Below are positions 23,333 to 33,451 of a stretch of DNA of 45,172 bases, in pieces. Both the position numbers and the translations under genes were made by a program. The notes under the pieces are model-generated. The model did no database searches. It saw only the letters and a list, made by a program, of their open reading frames with translations, and had not been told where the DNA came from. Every line of letters begins with the position of its first letter. Within the stretch, counting starts at the first letter, position 1. Origin of the DNA: Haplosporangium gracile (taxonomy: Eukaryota; Mortierellomycota; Mortierellomycetes; Mortierellales; Mortierellaceae). Location of the stretch: NCBI GenBank assembly GCA_015499985.1, contig JAAAUF010000089.1, forward strand, positions 1-45,172. The letters run 5' to 3'.

Positions 23333-24485
23333 TTAAATATGGTACTGGTAGGCAACAGGTCCGCCAATGACAGCAATAGTATCCGCAACAACCGTAATAA
23401 TCAAATCACTCTGGAAAGGGTTCACAACTACAGGCAAAAGGGCACCAGTTCTTAAACTTTCCTGGAGAGCCAAACGAACATACGCGGCATTGATGTTGGT
23501 GTCGGCCTTTATCGAGACAGCGGCATGAGCCTTGTTGTCGATCATTATCTCGACTGGAATGAAGCCGCCAACATTGACACGCGTCATGCGGATGAACGAT
23601 TTCGAAACAAGATGGGCGCACTCGTCTCTGATGGCATCGGTCTCGAAATGGGGGGCAACAGTTCCGGGGAGAGTATTAGGGGTGGAAATGAGGGCTCCCC
23701 AATTGTAGACCGCGATCAAGCCCTGGGCACACCATTGGGTGGCGGCGTTGGGCGGAGGAACGACCGAGACCTGGTTGTTGATCGCGGCGTGCTTGAGGAG
23801 CTCGTTTCGAAGAATCTTCATCTCACGATCAGAGGCGAGTCTCCAGCGGGAGCGGTATCCGATTTGGTAGGCGCCAGTCCACCAATGGCTTGCTCCGTCA
23901 TAGTAAGGGTACATGAGCATACGCTTTTCATTGTCGGCTATCCATCTTTCGGTCGTTTCCCCAACACCGCTGACGGCAGGGTTGTCGGAATCGTATTTTC
24001 CAGATATGTAAAACACAAACTCCTACTTCCAGATGCTTCCAGTACACTCGGACCGTCCAGGGAAGAGCTGGTGACTGTCTTGGCTGGAGGCAAAGCCGAT
24101 ACAGGCAGGGTGACGGCGTGGTGCTTGTCCTTCTTGTTATGGGCGGTGAGGACCCAAAGTGTGCGGAAGCCGTTCACGTCACAGGTCTGCTTGTTCTTGT
24201 AGATCTTGATACGGACGGGTTTAATAGGAGAAAGCGCAACACAGTAGGGAGGATATCCTTGGAGACGACGGGGGCAGCGGCCTTAACGGCATTGGAACGA
24301 GCCTTGCTGTAAAGAGCGTCGTTATACTCGGCGACGATGGCCGCGGCGGTCGTGTGGTTGTAGTTGACGACCAAGCGCTGAAGAGCATCATCGTCGGTTC
24401 CGGAGGGTGATTTCGATGGTGCGGCGTGGACGACGGCGACCAAGGCTGTAGTCATCAAGGCGGAGAGGATGGCGGAGACCTTCAT
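23333..24485 (-). pseudogene. Broken gene for a secreted protein of unknown function
   Basis: The first exon-like frame starts MKVSAILSALMTTALVAVVH, a textbook signal peptide (cleavage likely near HAAPS). Its frame holds to about 24243 (SKDILPT). The likely continuation is one frame over (VALSPIKPVRIKIYKN ... TSSSLDGPSVLEASGS). At about 24025 the frame changes again to FVFYISGKYDSDNP ... GGPVAYQYHI and a stop at 23333. No credible intron explains either switch: candidate GT-AG pairs are under 60 nt with poor sites. Ignoring both changes, the product would be about 380 residues. I do not recognise the family. Sequence such as PYYDGASHWWTGAYQIGYRS and ADTIAVIGG gives no catalytic motif I can name. 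Alternatives are recent pseudogenisation or two sequencing indels. Confidence 0.6.
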
Positions 24486-26681
24486 GTCAGACAGATAAGT
24501 GAACAGAGACGGGGTAAGGGAGGAGGTGGTAGAGGGAGAGAGGAGGAGGAAAAGGGTGGTGAAAGCTAAAGGAGAAAAAAGTTAGCGAGGAATGCCAAGT
24601 TATATAAACGAGGTTTTCTCTACCATTGGATAGTGGGAACTCAATCAGGGCGTTCACACTACGTTCATGTTCTGTATTGTACGGTTGGCAGAATATGTTT
24701 CTTATTTTTTTTGTTGGGCAATGGGAGCCGGAATACAGAGAAAACAAACCAAGAACAATTGGGCTGTTCGTGTAACTACAAACAATTGGGAGCATTAGGG
24801 TGGAAGAGTAAAAAGGAGAGAAGCTACAATCTATCGTCTTCAACTCGTTTCTTTATTCTGTTAATTGGAACCTACAACGTGCATCGACATTATTCAAGGG
24901 AGGAGAGGAATGGGATGGAGCCTGGTAGAAAAAGTGGAAGCAGCGCTTATTCATCCTTTTTTGTTTCCTTGAATTGGCGTTGAGAAAAAATGAATGTTTG
25001 AGGGGCTGGCCAAATAAATGAGAGGCTGGTATGTTTCGAATCATAAAATATTCAGATGCAAGTTTGATATATTTTTTTTCAGTTATTATTGAAAGCAAAT
25101 ATCACGCCGCCGCTTGAGCTAATATCGAATGCTTCCTTTTTTCCATACTAACCCCACATCCCCTTAAGAAATGCACGACCCTTTGACTGTTTTAAGTCAT
25201 ATTTCTGCGGGATAAATTGTAAAGTGATAAACTGTGGCATTTCCCTTGAAGACGTTCCCAAAGAGTTCAGTCGAGATGCCAGCCTATCGAGCATAAAGAA
25301 AAAAACAAGACTACAAAAGGGCAGTATTCGACCACGAAAGGTATAGGAAGTGTTTATAAATGTCAAATTAACGGGCATGTGAGGATCAAGAGAATGAAGG
25401 GAGTACAGGAGAGTTTTTCACTCACGTTTTCAGAAATAAACATGATGAGACAAATGGGTTATGAAGTTACTTTTTCAGGAATTCGAAGTGGGGAGAAAAA
25501 AAAAGAAAAAAAAGCCTGATCATTCTCGGGAAGATGATTCGACACGCATGGCTGCATGATTTAGTTGCGCATGGTTGTTTATTTGATTGTTGGCTTGGTG
25601 AGAAGAGTTGGATAAGGAAATTTAAATGGACTGTTGACCGCTGGTGTAGGTCACTCAAGATATGAACTGCAGATGGATTTGATGCCGAATTAAAAAGTAA
25701 GAGGAACAGTGGGGAAGGACTTTTTTTCCTCTCTGTTTTTTTGCTCATTTATCAGAACGACCTTCACCGAGCTTCTTTTCAAATGACCAAAGCACCTGTG
25801 AGGAAGTGAAAGAAGAATTAATAGCAGTGGTACCATACCATCCCGTTTGTTTGCTGGTGGACCTTGAAGAAAGTTTATCTCTCAACCTGGGCGACGCCAA
25901 GGCAAAAAATATACATGTGTGTCGGATTATTAAAATGAGAAAAAGTATCAACATTTTTCATTAGAACTGTATATCTTTTTGGCAGCTCTCAGCTTGCATA
26001 TTGACATAGACCTACAGCCCACTCCCGTTTGGGTAGTAGTTCCTGGTGTAAGAGTGGGAGTTTCAAATTATGGGAGCGTTAAAGAGAGTGAAAAGGACAA
26101 AGGAGAGAAGTGAGGGGGAGGAGCCCAGACAAGCGCGCCTTCTGCGGACAAATTGGGTTCCACTCGCCACTCGTACCTGAAAACTTGTTTGGCACACCGA
26201 AAAATGCTTTCGTATGAAGATAATGCAAAAAAAATTCTGAGAGGCAGAGCTAAAAAAAAACCATCGAAACCGTGAATCAACGCGTGCCACCACCGCTGTC
26301 CGATTGCCGCGTTCACTTAAAAAAATTGCGATTTTTCATTACCCGCGTTTCTTTTCAACTGTGAACTCTTTTTTTTTTTACATAAAAAGCACAGCTGAAA
26401 TGTCTTTTTTATTATCTACAAGAAATTTCTAATAGGTTACTGGCAAGCGCCAATGACGGCAATAGTACCTGCAACAAGAAGTAAAGGGGAGCCTCTGTCT
26501 GGACCTTCGCGCCAGCGCCACAAATCAGAAATGATCAACGAGACAATCCTAACGCGAGAAAACGCGGCGAGCAATGAAAAAAAAAACAATCACCTTAACT
26601 CGTACTTGCTCTATTAAAGGCTCTATTAAAGTTGCTCTACACTGTCGTCTAAATTGTATTTTCAAAAACCAGCGACTCCGT
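24486..26681. other. Intergenic region with a relic of the secreted-protein gene
   Basis: About 2.2 kb with no intact gene. It includes the 5' flank of the broken secreted gene and AT-rich DNA with poly-A/T runs. At 26436-26482 there is a segment closely similar to the 3' end of that gene (separate entry). Other open frames on both strands look random. Confidence 0.4.
26436..26482 (-). pseudogene. Relic matching the 3' end of the broken secreted-protein gene
   Basis: Read on the minus strand this encodes VAGTIAVIGACQ and a stop. The end of the broken gene 3 kb to the left encodes VADTIAVIGGPVAYQ. Over 30 aligned bases (GCCAATGAC(A/G)GCAATAGTA...) I count 26 identities. The match does not continue upstream into the rest of the gene, so only the terminal piece of a duplicate seems to survive. 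Confidence 0.45.
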
Positions 26682-28367
26682 CTAAGCAGACTCGGCATGA
26701 ACAAGCGCTTCAGCAGCAAGCCATGCAGAATCAAGGCCCTGCCAGGACTTGGCCTTGCCTTGCCATCTACCCTTCCCGCCTCCTTTGATATCAATCAACT
26801 TGGAAACCTCAGTCGCAATTTTCTTGACCGCCTCATCGCTCTGTCCAATAATCATCATAGGTCCACCATCCTTCTTCTCGCCAGCCGACAACATAAATAT
26901 GCGCTGTCCTTGGATCAGATCATTATCCTTGAGCAATGCTGTAATGACGCCCAAAAAGTCCATATCCACATCGTCGCGGTGATACTTGACGAGGTAAGGT
27001 GCCGAAGTCGATTTCCCGTCCTCCTGAGTAACAATGGGATTCCTCTCCTTCAACTCTGCAACCCAGTCACGGACCTGGTAAGTTGCAATCTCCTTAAGCA
27101 AGTTCTTGACCTGCTTGACGGTCTCACGGGCAGCCTTTTGGTTCTTGACGATCGTATCGACATAGGTCTCTGGTCCACCGGGAGCCGACAACACGGGTGC
27201 GAGGTCCTTGGTGACCTGGAAGGTCTCCTGAAGCAAGTCCAGAGCACGTTGACCGACTACAAAGTAGAGACGGGAGTTGTTGCCACGGATCTTCTCCTGG
27301 TGGAGGAGTTTGATGCATTGAAGATCCTTAAGTGATTTGACGTGGGTTCCGCAGCAGGGATTGTAGTCCAGTCTGACAAGTCCGCGCTTCTCCTTGCGGA
27401 TGAGGTTGAGGGGGTCTTCTTCCACTGCAATGACGTCCAGGTCCTGCATGATCTCGATCACCCTGAAAACTCCGTTAGGTCCCACATAATCTACAAGTGC
27501 AACAATGCCTTTGTAAGTATCCTGGAAAAAAGAACGTTGCTTCGTGGTGCCAAAAAGGAAGGAGTCTAGAGTTTACCTTTGGGGAGAGTAGCGGGGCGCT
27601 CTTCGGTGAAGGTAACGTGGACGGGGTAGTTGCGACGAATGTACAAGTTGAGACGGTCCTCGACCTCCTGGATCTGTTCTGGGGTGGGTGCCTTGGACAA
27701 CTCGACATGGCAACGGGTAGCATTCATTCCCCTATCAGTAACACAAAAATATCAATAAGCGCAATTAATTATCACTCACTTCCAATTGGTTGATCAATCC
27801 TCCTGTTTCCTGTTCCTGAAAAAAAAAATCCTGATCACTTACCAGGCAAGGGTATCACAGCCATACTCGGGCTGCTCAAAGAGGGCACTAACAAGGTGCT
27901 GTCCACTGTGCTGTTGCATATGATCAAATCGGCGCTTCCAGTCAACCTCCAGGCGGGCCTCAATTCCCTCCTCAACGGGGGCAGTAGTATGATGAACGTG
28001 GCTTGTTCCTACACGCTGTACATTCTTGACTTCAATGCTCTCGTTGATTGTGCCGTAGTCGCAGGGCTGTCCGCCTCCTTCTGGGAACAAGACTATCCCA
28101 TGAAAGTAGGACATAATGAACTGGTTAGAATACTCTGCATGTAATAATGCATTTGAAACATGATAGAGATAGAGACAGGGGAGGCGAGAGAGAGAGAGAG
28201 GAAGTATACGCACTGGTGTCTTGGAGCTGGACTTCGTAGAGCTTTTGTTTGTTTGGCTTTTTGGAGCAGGAGAGGACGGTGGTGTTGAATTGGCGAAGAT
28301 AGGGGGTGTGTTGGCAGGTGAGCAGACCCACGGGGACTTGTGTTGTTGTCGGTGCGTCTTCGGTCAT
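26682..28367 (-). CDS. AARSD1: Alanyl-tRNA editing protein AARSD1 (AlaX-type)
   Basis: A free-standing editing protein that hydrolyses mischarged Ser-tRNA(Ala) in trans. Four exons (28367-28214, 28092-27843, 27731-27577, 27490-26682) give 455 residues. The fold markers are ILFPEGGGQPCDYGTI, WKRRFDHMQQHSGQHLVSAL with the zinc ligands H113 and H117, GMNATRCHVE, and YNPCCGTHV with the C232-x3-H236 zinc pair. There is no aminoacylation domain, which separates it from AlaRS. The C-terminal part (KGGGKGRWQGKAKSW) resembles the DHHA1-like end seen in AlaRS relatives. The first donor is GTGCGT rather than GTAAGT or GTATGT, but joining A to TC restores the expected DTILFPEGGG. It shares a 1.1 kb divergent region with the copper ATPase gene. 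Confidence 0.93.
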
Positions 28368-29450
28368 TGTGAAATTGTCTCTTGTTTGAGTTTGAGTGGT
28401 TTTTTGAATGAGTGTTTTGTGTTTTACGTGGGAGAGAAAGAAGGAAGGAAGAAATCAAAGAAGGGAAAGAGAGGTATTTTGGTAATGAGTAAAAGAGCGT
28501 TAAAAAAAGTGGGGATGGAAGGGAGTGGAGAGTGATGGAACAGGTGAGAAAGAGAAAGAAACAAAGTTCTCCGTTTGACTTGACTTGACCCTTGACTGGG
28601 GCTGACAGATCACTTCTCTGCCTTCTTTTTCTCACACGTTTCGTTGCGCCCTGAAGGAGTCATAACTTGCACTCACTCTGCTCCTCAGCTCCAACACAAA
28701 GTGTGACTGTGATCCGACAGAGGAGAAACAGAATTTCATTCGACCTGTATCACCAGCCAATCGCTCGCCCTTCTTGTCGTCTGAGGGAATTAATAAACGG
28801 CACAGGTCCTCGCACTGTTCCCTTCCCCTGTCAAATTGAAGAGGGGAGCACAGAGAGAGAGAGTGCGCCGTGTAAGTGTTTGCGCGATTTGATGAATGAA
28901 AAAGAAGCCAAAGAAGGAAGACAATTCATTAACTCACTCGCTCACTCACTCATCCAAACAAACTCATTCATCATCTCGCGCATGCACTTTCCCGAGGGTG
29001 TTGCTTATTAACACACAGACCACCACTGAAAAGTATATAAGCGTTCGCTGTTCCCTCATTCCCCTCTCTCTTTCTTTTTTCTTCATACAACAAGCTTCTC
29101 TCTCTCTCTCTCTCTCTCTTATACACCAATACCCCTTGAACACACACTTGCATATTACACACACGCACAAACAACCAAACAAACACTTGCTTCGCCGATA
29201 CTCTGCATCACAGCTAGCCCACGGAGCACAAACACAAATACAAACACACACACACACACTCTCTCTCTCACTCTCACTCTCACACACACACTCTCTCTCT
29301 CTCACACACACACACTCTCTCTCTCTCTCACACACACACACACTCTCTCTCTCTCGTTCTTCTCTACAAACCCTCTCACCCACATCACACCACACACGTC
29401 CACTTTCACCATCACCACAACAACTACAACAACTACAACAACATAACAGA
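28368..29450. promoter_or_regulatory. Divergent AARSD1-CCC2 promoter region
   Basis: A 1083 bp gap between two start codons pointing outward. A TATATAA at 29034-29040 lies about 411 bp before the CCC2 ATG. The stretch from there to the ATG is dominated by CT and CA microsatellites (separate entry), so CCC2 probably has a long unusual leader. On the AARSD1 side the minus strand is CT-rich. Confidence 0.45.
29095..29360 (+). repeat. Alternating (CT)n and (CA)n microsatellites in the CCC2 leader
   Basis: (CT)n at about 29095-29119 is followed by several alternating CA and CT blocks between about 29241 and 29356. They lie between the TATA element and the CCC2 start codon, so most of the array should be transcribed as 5' UTR. 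An in-frame upstream ATG exists at 28896, but translation through this region gives only HTHSLSL-type repeats. Confidence 0.85.
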
Positions 29451-32400
29451 ATGGATTCCCTCCAAGTGATCGTAACCGACACAACGCCAGCAAAGCTCCA
29501 AAAGGCAACCATCGCCATCCAGGGCATGACCTGCGCGTCCTGCGTCAAGGCCATCGAGGACTCGCTCAAACTCCTCCCCTCCGTCCAACCGGGCTCTGTC
29601 GCCGTCAACCTCCTCCTCGGCTCTGCTACTCTTATGGCTTCGCCTGCGCTTTGTCCTGTAGAGTTGTTGACAGAGACCGTTGATAATGCGGGATATGATG
29701 TTACGGCTTGCTCTTATGCCGAGGATTTCTCGCAGATCGCCACGGCCAAGAAGTCTACAACAACTGCAGGAGCAGGAGCAAGAAAGATTGCTGGATCGGT
29801 ACTGCATAAGGTCACTCTGAACATCTCAGGTATGTTCTGTTCTTCCTGCTCATCCAAGGTTGAGAAGCTCCTCAAATCCCTTGACGGTGTCGTTCCGACA
29901 TCTGTCAACGTCTCTTTCTCTACCGGACATGCCCAATTTGAATATTGGATCCAACCTTCTTCTTCTTCAACTTCAACCACTACATCGACAACCACGCTGA
30001 CTCCAGGAGCGATCGCGGACAAGATCCGTGGACTGGGTTTCGAGGCTGATCATATCAAGACAGAGAAGATTGTCGACGATGATCAAAAGACTGTCCTGAG
30101 CACGATGGAGGAACCTGGGTCTGATTCGGGTGCTCCTGCGTTAACGACGACTCGTTTGGATATCTCAGGCATGACTTGTGCTAGCTGTGTCTCTGCCATT
30201 GAATGTAAGTTGTTGTTTTTTTTTGGAGAAATTAATTTGGGAGTTAGTTTTTCGGGAAGGAGGCACAGGAGTAAGGATCTACAGAAGACAGTCGACTAAT
30301 CAAAATCTTTTATTTGCTCATTTTTCAAACCAAATCTAGCATCGCTTATGGGGTTGGAGGGAATCTACCAAGTCCAAGTCAACCTCCTCGCAAAATCAGG
30401 CGTCTTCATCCATGATCCAACCATCATCGGCGTCCGTGACCTCATGTCCGCCGTCGAGGACACCGGTTTCGATGTCTCCCTCGCCCCCGACGATGCCCTC
30501 CTCAACAAGAACGCCCTCCAGGAAAAGATCAAGAAAGAGGAACTTCTCCTCCGCCGTCGGCTCCTCCTCTCCCTCCTCTTTGCCGTCCCCATGTTTATCG
30601 TCTCCATGGTCTTCATGATGATGTTGCCCAAGACCAATCCTATTCGGGTCGGATTGATGAAGGAGGTGGCGCCCGGGTTGAGGATCCAGGATGTTGTCCT
30701 GTTTGTTTTGGCGACGCCGGTGCAGTTCTGGTTGGCGCAGCCGTTTTATAGGAAGGCTTATCGCGCGTTGAGGTATACCCGGACTGCTAATATGGAGACC
30801 CTTGTCGCGCTCGGGACCAGTGTTGCGTATTTTGCTAGCTGTGGAAGCATCATTGCCAACATGGTCAGTCAAAAGAAGCCCGCCTCTGCGCACGACGGTA
30901 TGATGGGTATGGGCGGCAAGAAGCAGGACGTGATGACGAATGCAGGGATCGATTTCTTTGAGACAGCCGTCTTCCTGATCACGTTCATTAATCTCGGAAA
31001 GTGGCTCGAGGCTATGGCCAAGGGCAAGACCGCAGAGACGATCACCAAGCTGATGGACCTCCAACCCGAGACGGCGACTCTTATCAAGGCGGACGAAACT
31101 CTTGAGGAGATCCCGGCGTCCCTTATCCAGGTCGGCGATATTTTGATGGTCAATGCTGGATCCCGCATTCCTTGCGATGGTCTCTTGTGGAAGGGCAATA
31201 CGATGGTCGACGAGGCCATGATCACGGGCGAGTCCTTGCCTGTTCAAAAGACCGAGCGTAAAAGCAAAGTCATCAGTGCGTCCATCAATCTCTCGGCCGT
31301 CATCCAAGTCAAGGCTACCCGTGTCGGAAAGGATACTACCCTCTCCAGGATTATCCAGCTTGTTCAGGATGCCCAAGCCAGTCCCAAGGCTCCCATCGAG
31401 GCCCTCGGTGACAAGATCTCTGGTGTCTTTGTGCCTGTCGTCATTGCCCTGGCTATCCTCACGTTTGCCGGTTGGGCCATTGCTGGCCGTGTCGGCGCCA
31501 TCCCTGATGGATGGATCCCTGAGGGCGAGAGCTACTGGGTCTATGCTACCCTTTACGCCGTCGCGGTCCTAGTCATCGCCTGCCCCTGCGCTCTCGGTCT
31601 CGCTTCCCCCGCTGCTGTGATGGTCGGAACTGGTGTTGCTGCAAAGCACGGTATCTTGGTCAAGGGTGGTGGATTTGCGCTGGAGATGGCCAAGCGGTTA
31701 GATGTTGTTGTGTTTGACAAGACTGGGACCCTGACGACTGGAAAGCCCAAGATGACTGACTCGTGGATGCTTCCTACTACTTCGGACGACGATACCAAGA
31801 TGATTCTGCAGATGTTGGGCAAGGTTGAATCTGGAAGCAACCACCCCGTCGCACTTGCTGTTGCCAAGGGTGCTGCTGATCTCCTTTACAAATCCAACCC
31901 TTCTTCTTTCGCCAAGGTCGAGGTTCTGGAAGAGAATGAGGATGAGGAAGAGTCGGAGGCCCGAGTCCTTCAGAAGCAATTTAACCACGTCAAGATCGCC
32001 CACATGCGCGAAGTCGCCGGTCGCGGTCTCTCAGCAACCGTCACCCTTGGCGATACCCTGCACCTGGATGGATACGGACACTTCCGAGCCCTCAATGTTC
32101 TTGTTGGAAACGAGAAGTGGATGGAAGAGAATGGTGCTTCTTACCCTGACTCAGTGATCACCAAGGACCGCGAGGCCGAGTTGGGGCTTTGGCAGTCTCA
32201 GGGCAAGTCTGTCGTCCTCTGCGCCGTCCACCCCGCCACCAGCAATTCTTCATCCAGCAGCGGTCGGGTCTCGATTGACGCGGCATCGATCCAGAGTGAA
32301 ATGACATGCAAGTGTGAGCTGTGCGAGTGTATCGACTGCAACTGCACCACCCCACCCCACCACGACAAGACCCTCGCCCCCATCATTATCGCCCAAGTCG

Positions 32401-33131
32401 CTGTTGCGGACACGGCCCGCCCTGAGGCTGCAGAGGTCATCGCCGGACTTGCAGCTCAAGGAATCGAGACCTGGATGCTGACAGGAGATCACCCGATTAC
32501 TGCTCAGGCGATCGCTCAACAGTTAGGCATCTCGCGTGTCATGGCCGGTGTCTTGCCCGAGGATAAGGCCAACAAAGTCAAGCAGCTTCAGCAAGCTGGT
32601 CGTGTCACTTCCTCATCTGCCTCTGCCCGTTGGCACAAGGTCTTTAGCGGTCGCAGGCAGCACCAATCCTCTTCTGTCGAACTCGGTCCCGTCGACGACT
32701 CGTCCCCTCAACAGCCCTTCCGCTCAATACGCCCAGCTATTGTAGCAATGGTCGGTGACGGAATCAATGACTCTCCAGCACTGGCACAAGCAAACCTCGG
32801 CATCTCCGTCGGGTCGGCCACAGACATCGCTATCGAAGCCGCCTCCATCGTCCTCCTCCGCGACACTCTCACCGATCTTCTCGTCCTGCGTGACCTTGCC
32901 CGCACTGTCGTCCGCAGGATCCAGATCAACTTCTTGTGGGCGTTCATGTATAACGCTGTCATGATCCCCATTGCTGCAGGTGTCTTGGTTGCTTGGAACC
33001 GGTCAGCGGTGATTGGACCCAGTTGGGCCGGGTTGGCGATGGCGGCGTCAAGTGTCAGTGTAGTGTTGTCCAGTTTGAGGTTGAGAAGCTATCATTACCG
33101 CGCTCCCAAGCTCTCTTCTGCTCGGCAGTGA
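29451..33131 (+). CDS. CCC2: Copper-transporting P1B-type ATPase (CCC2/ATP7-like)
   Basis: Pumps Cu(I) from the cytosol into the secretory pathway. Two exons (29451-30204, 30340-33131) give 1181 residues. Three N-terminal metal-binding HMA domains carry GMTCASC (about residue 25), GMFCSSC (about 127) and GMTCASC (about 240, just before the intron). Membrane core and catalytic motifs follow: TGESLP, CPC (C666-P-C668), DKTGTLTTG with phosphorylated D711, SNHPVA, TGDHPITA (about 966) and GDGINDSPAL (about 1057). The last two helices have NFLWAFMYN and MAASSVSVVLSSLRL, the Cu(I) signature. Oddities: a cysteine-rich loop CKCELCECIDCNC (908-920) at the end of the N-domain, and a Ser/Gln-rich loop (about 1010-1045) just before GDGIND. 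The ATG at 29451 is chosen because it directly precedes the first HMA domain and follows the TATA element and leader. Confidence 0.96.
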
Positions 33132-33451
33132 GAACTCGATTGGCTCATTTTTTGTATCTTAGCTAGCATAGCATCTTGTCTTTCTTTTTGTAATAATAGT
33201 ATGTTTGAAATCGAATCGCCTTGATCCCAGTCCTCCTGCCTTGCAATTGTAATTTCACATTCACATTTCTTTTTTTTCTTTGCAACCAATGTGATATGGG
33301 GTATTCACAGGTTTAATTGAGTGGGGGGCATGCATACAGATTCTCTAATAATAATAAATTCTATGTGTGTTTGTTTATGTTTGTAGTTGTGTTTGAAAAA
33401 TGAAAAAAAATGAACTGACGGGACGATTTGACGGATGAACAAGAACTCCCT
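33132..33451. other. Convergent 3' region between CCC2 and BCKDHB
   Basis: A 320 bp gap between two genes that face each other. It is AT-rich, with AATAATAATAAAT at about 33346-33360 as a possible polyadenylation signal. No coding frame is seen. Confidence 0.45.

Noticed and set aside
28896..29450. N-terminal extension of CCC2 from an in-frame ATG at 28896
   Set aside because: The added residues are mostly HTHTHSLSL from microsatellites, and a TATA element at 29034 lies inside the extension; the ATG at 29451 directly precedes the first HMA domain.
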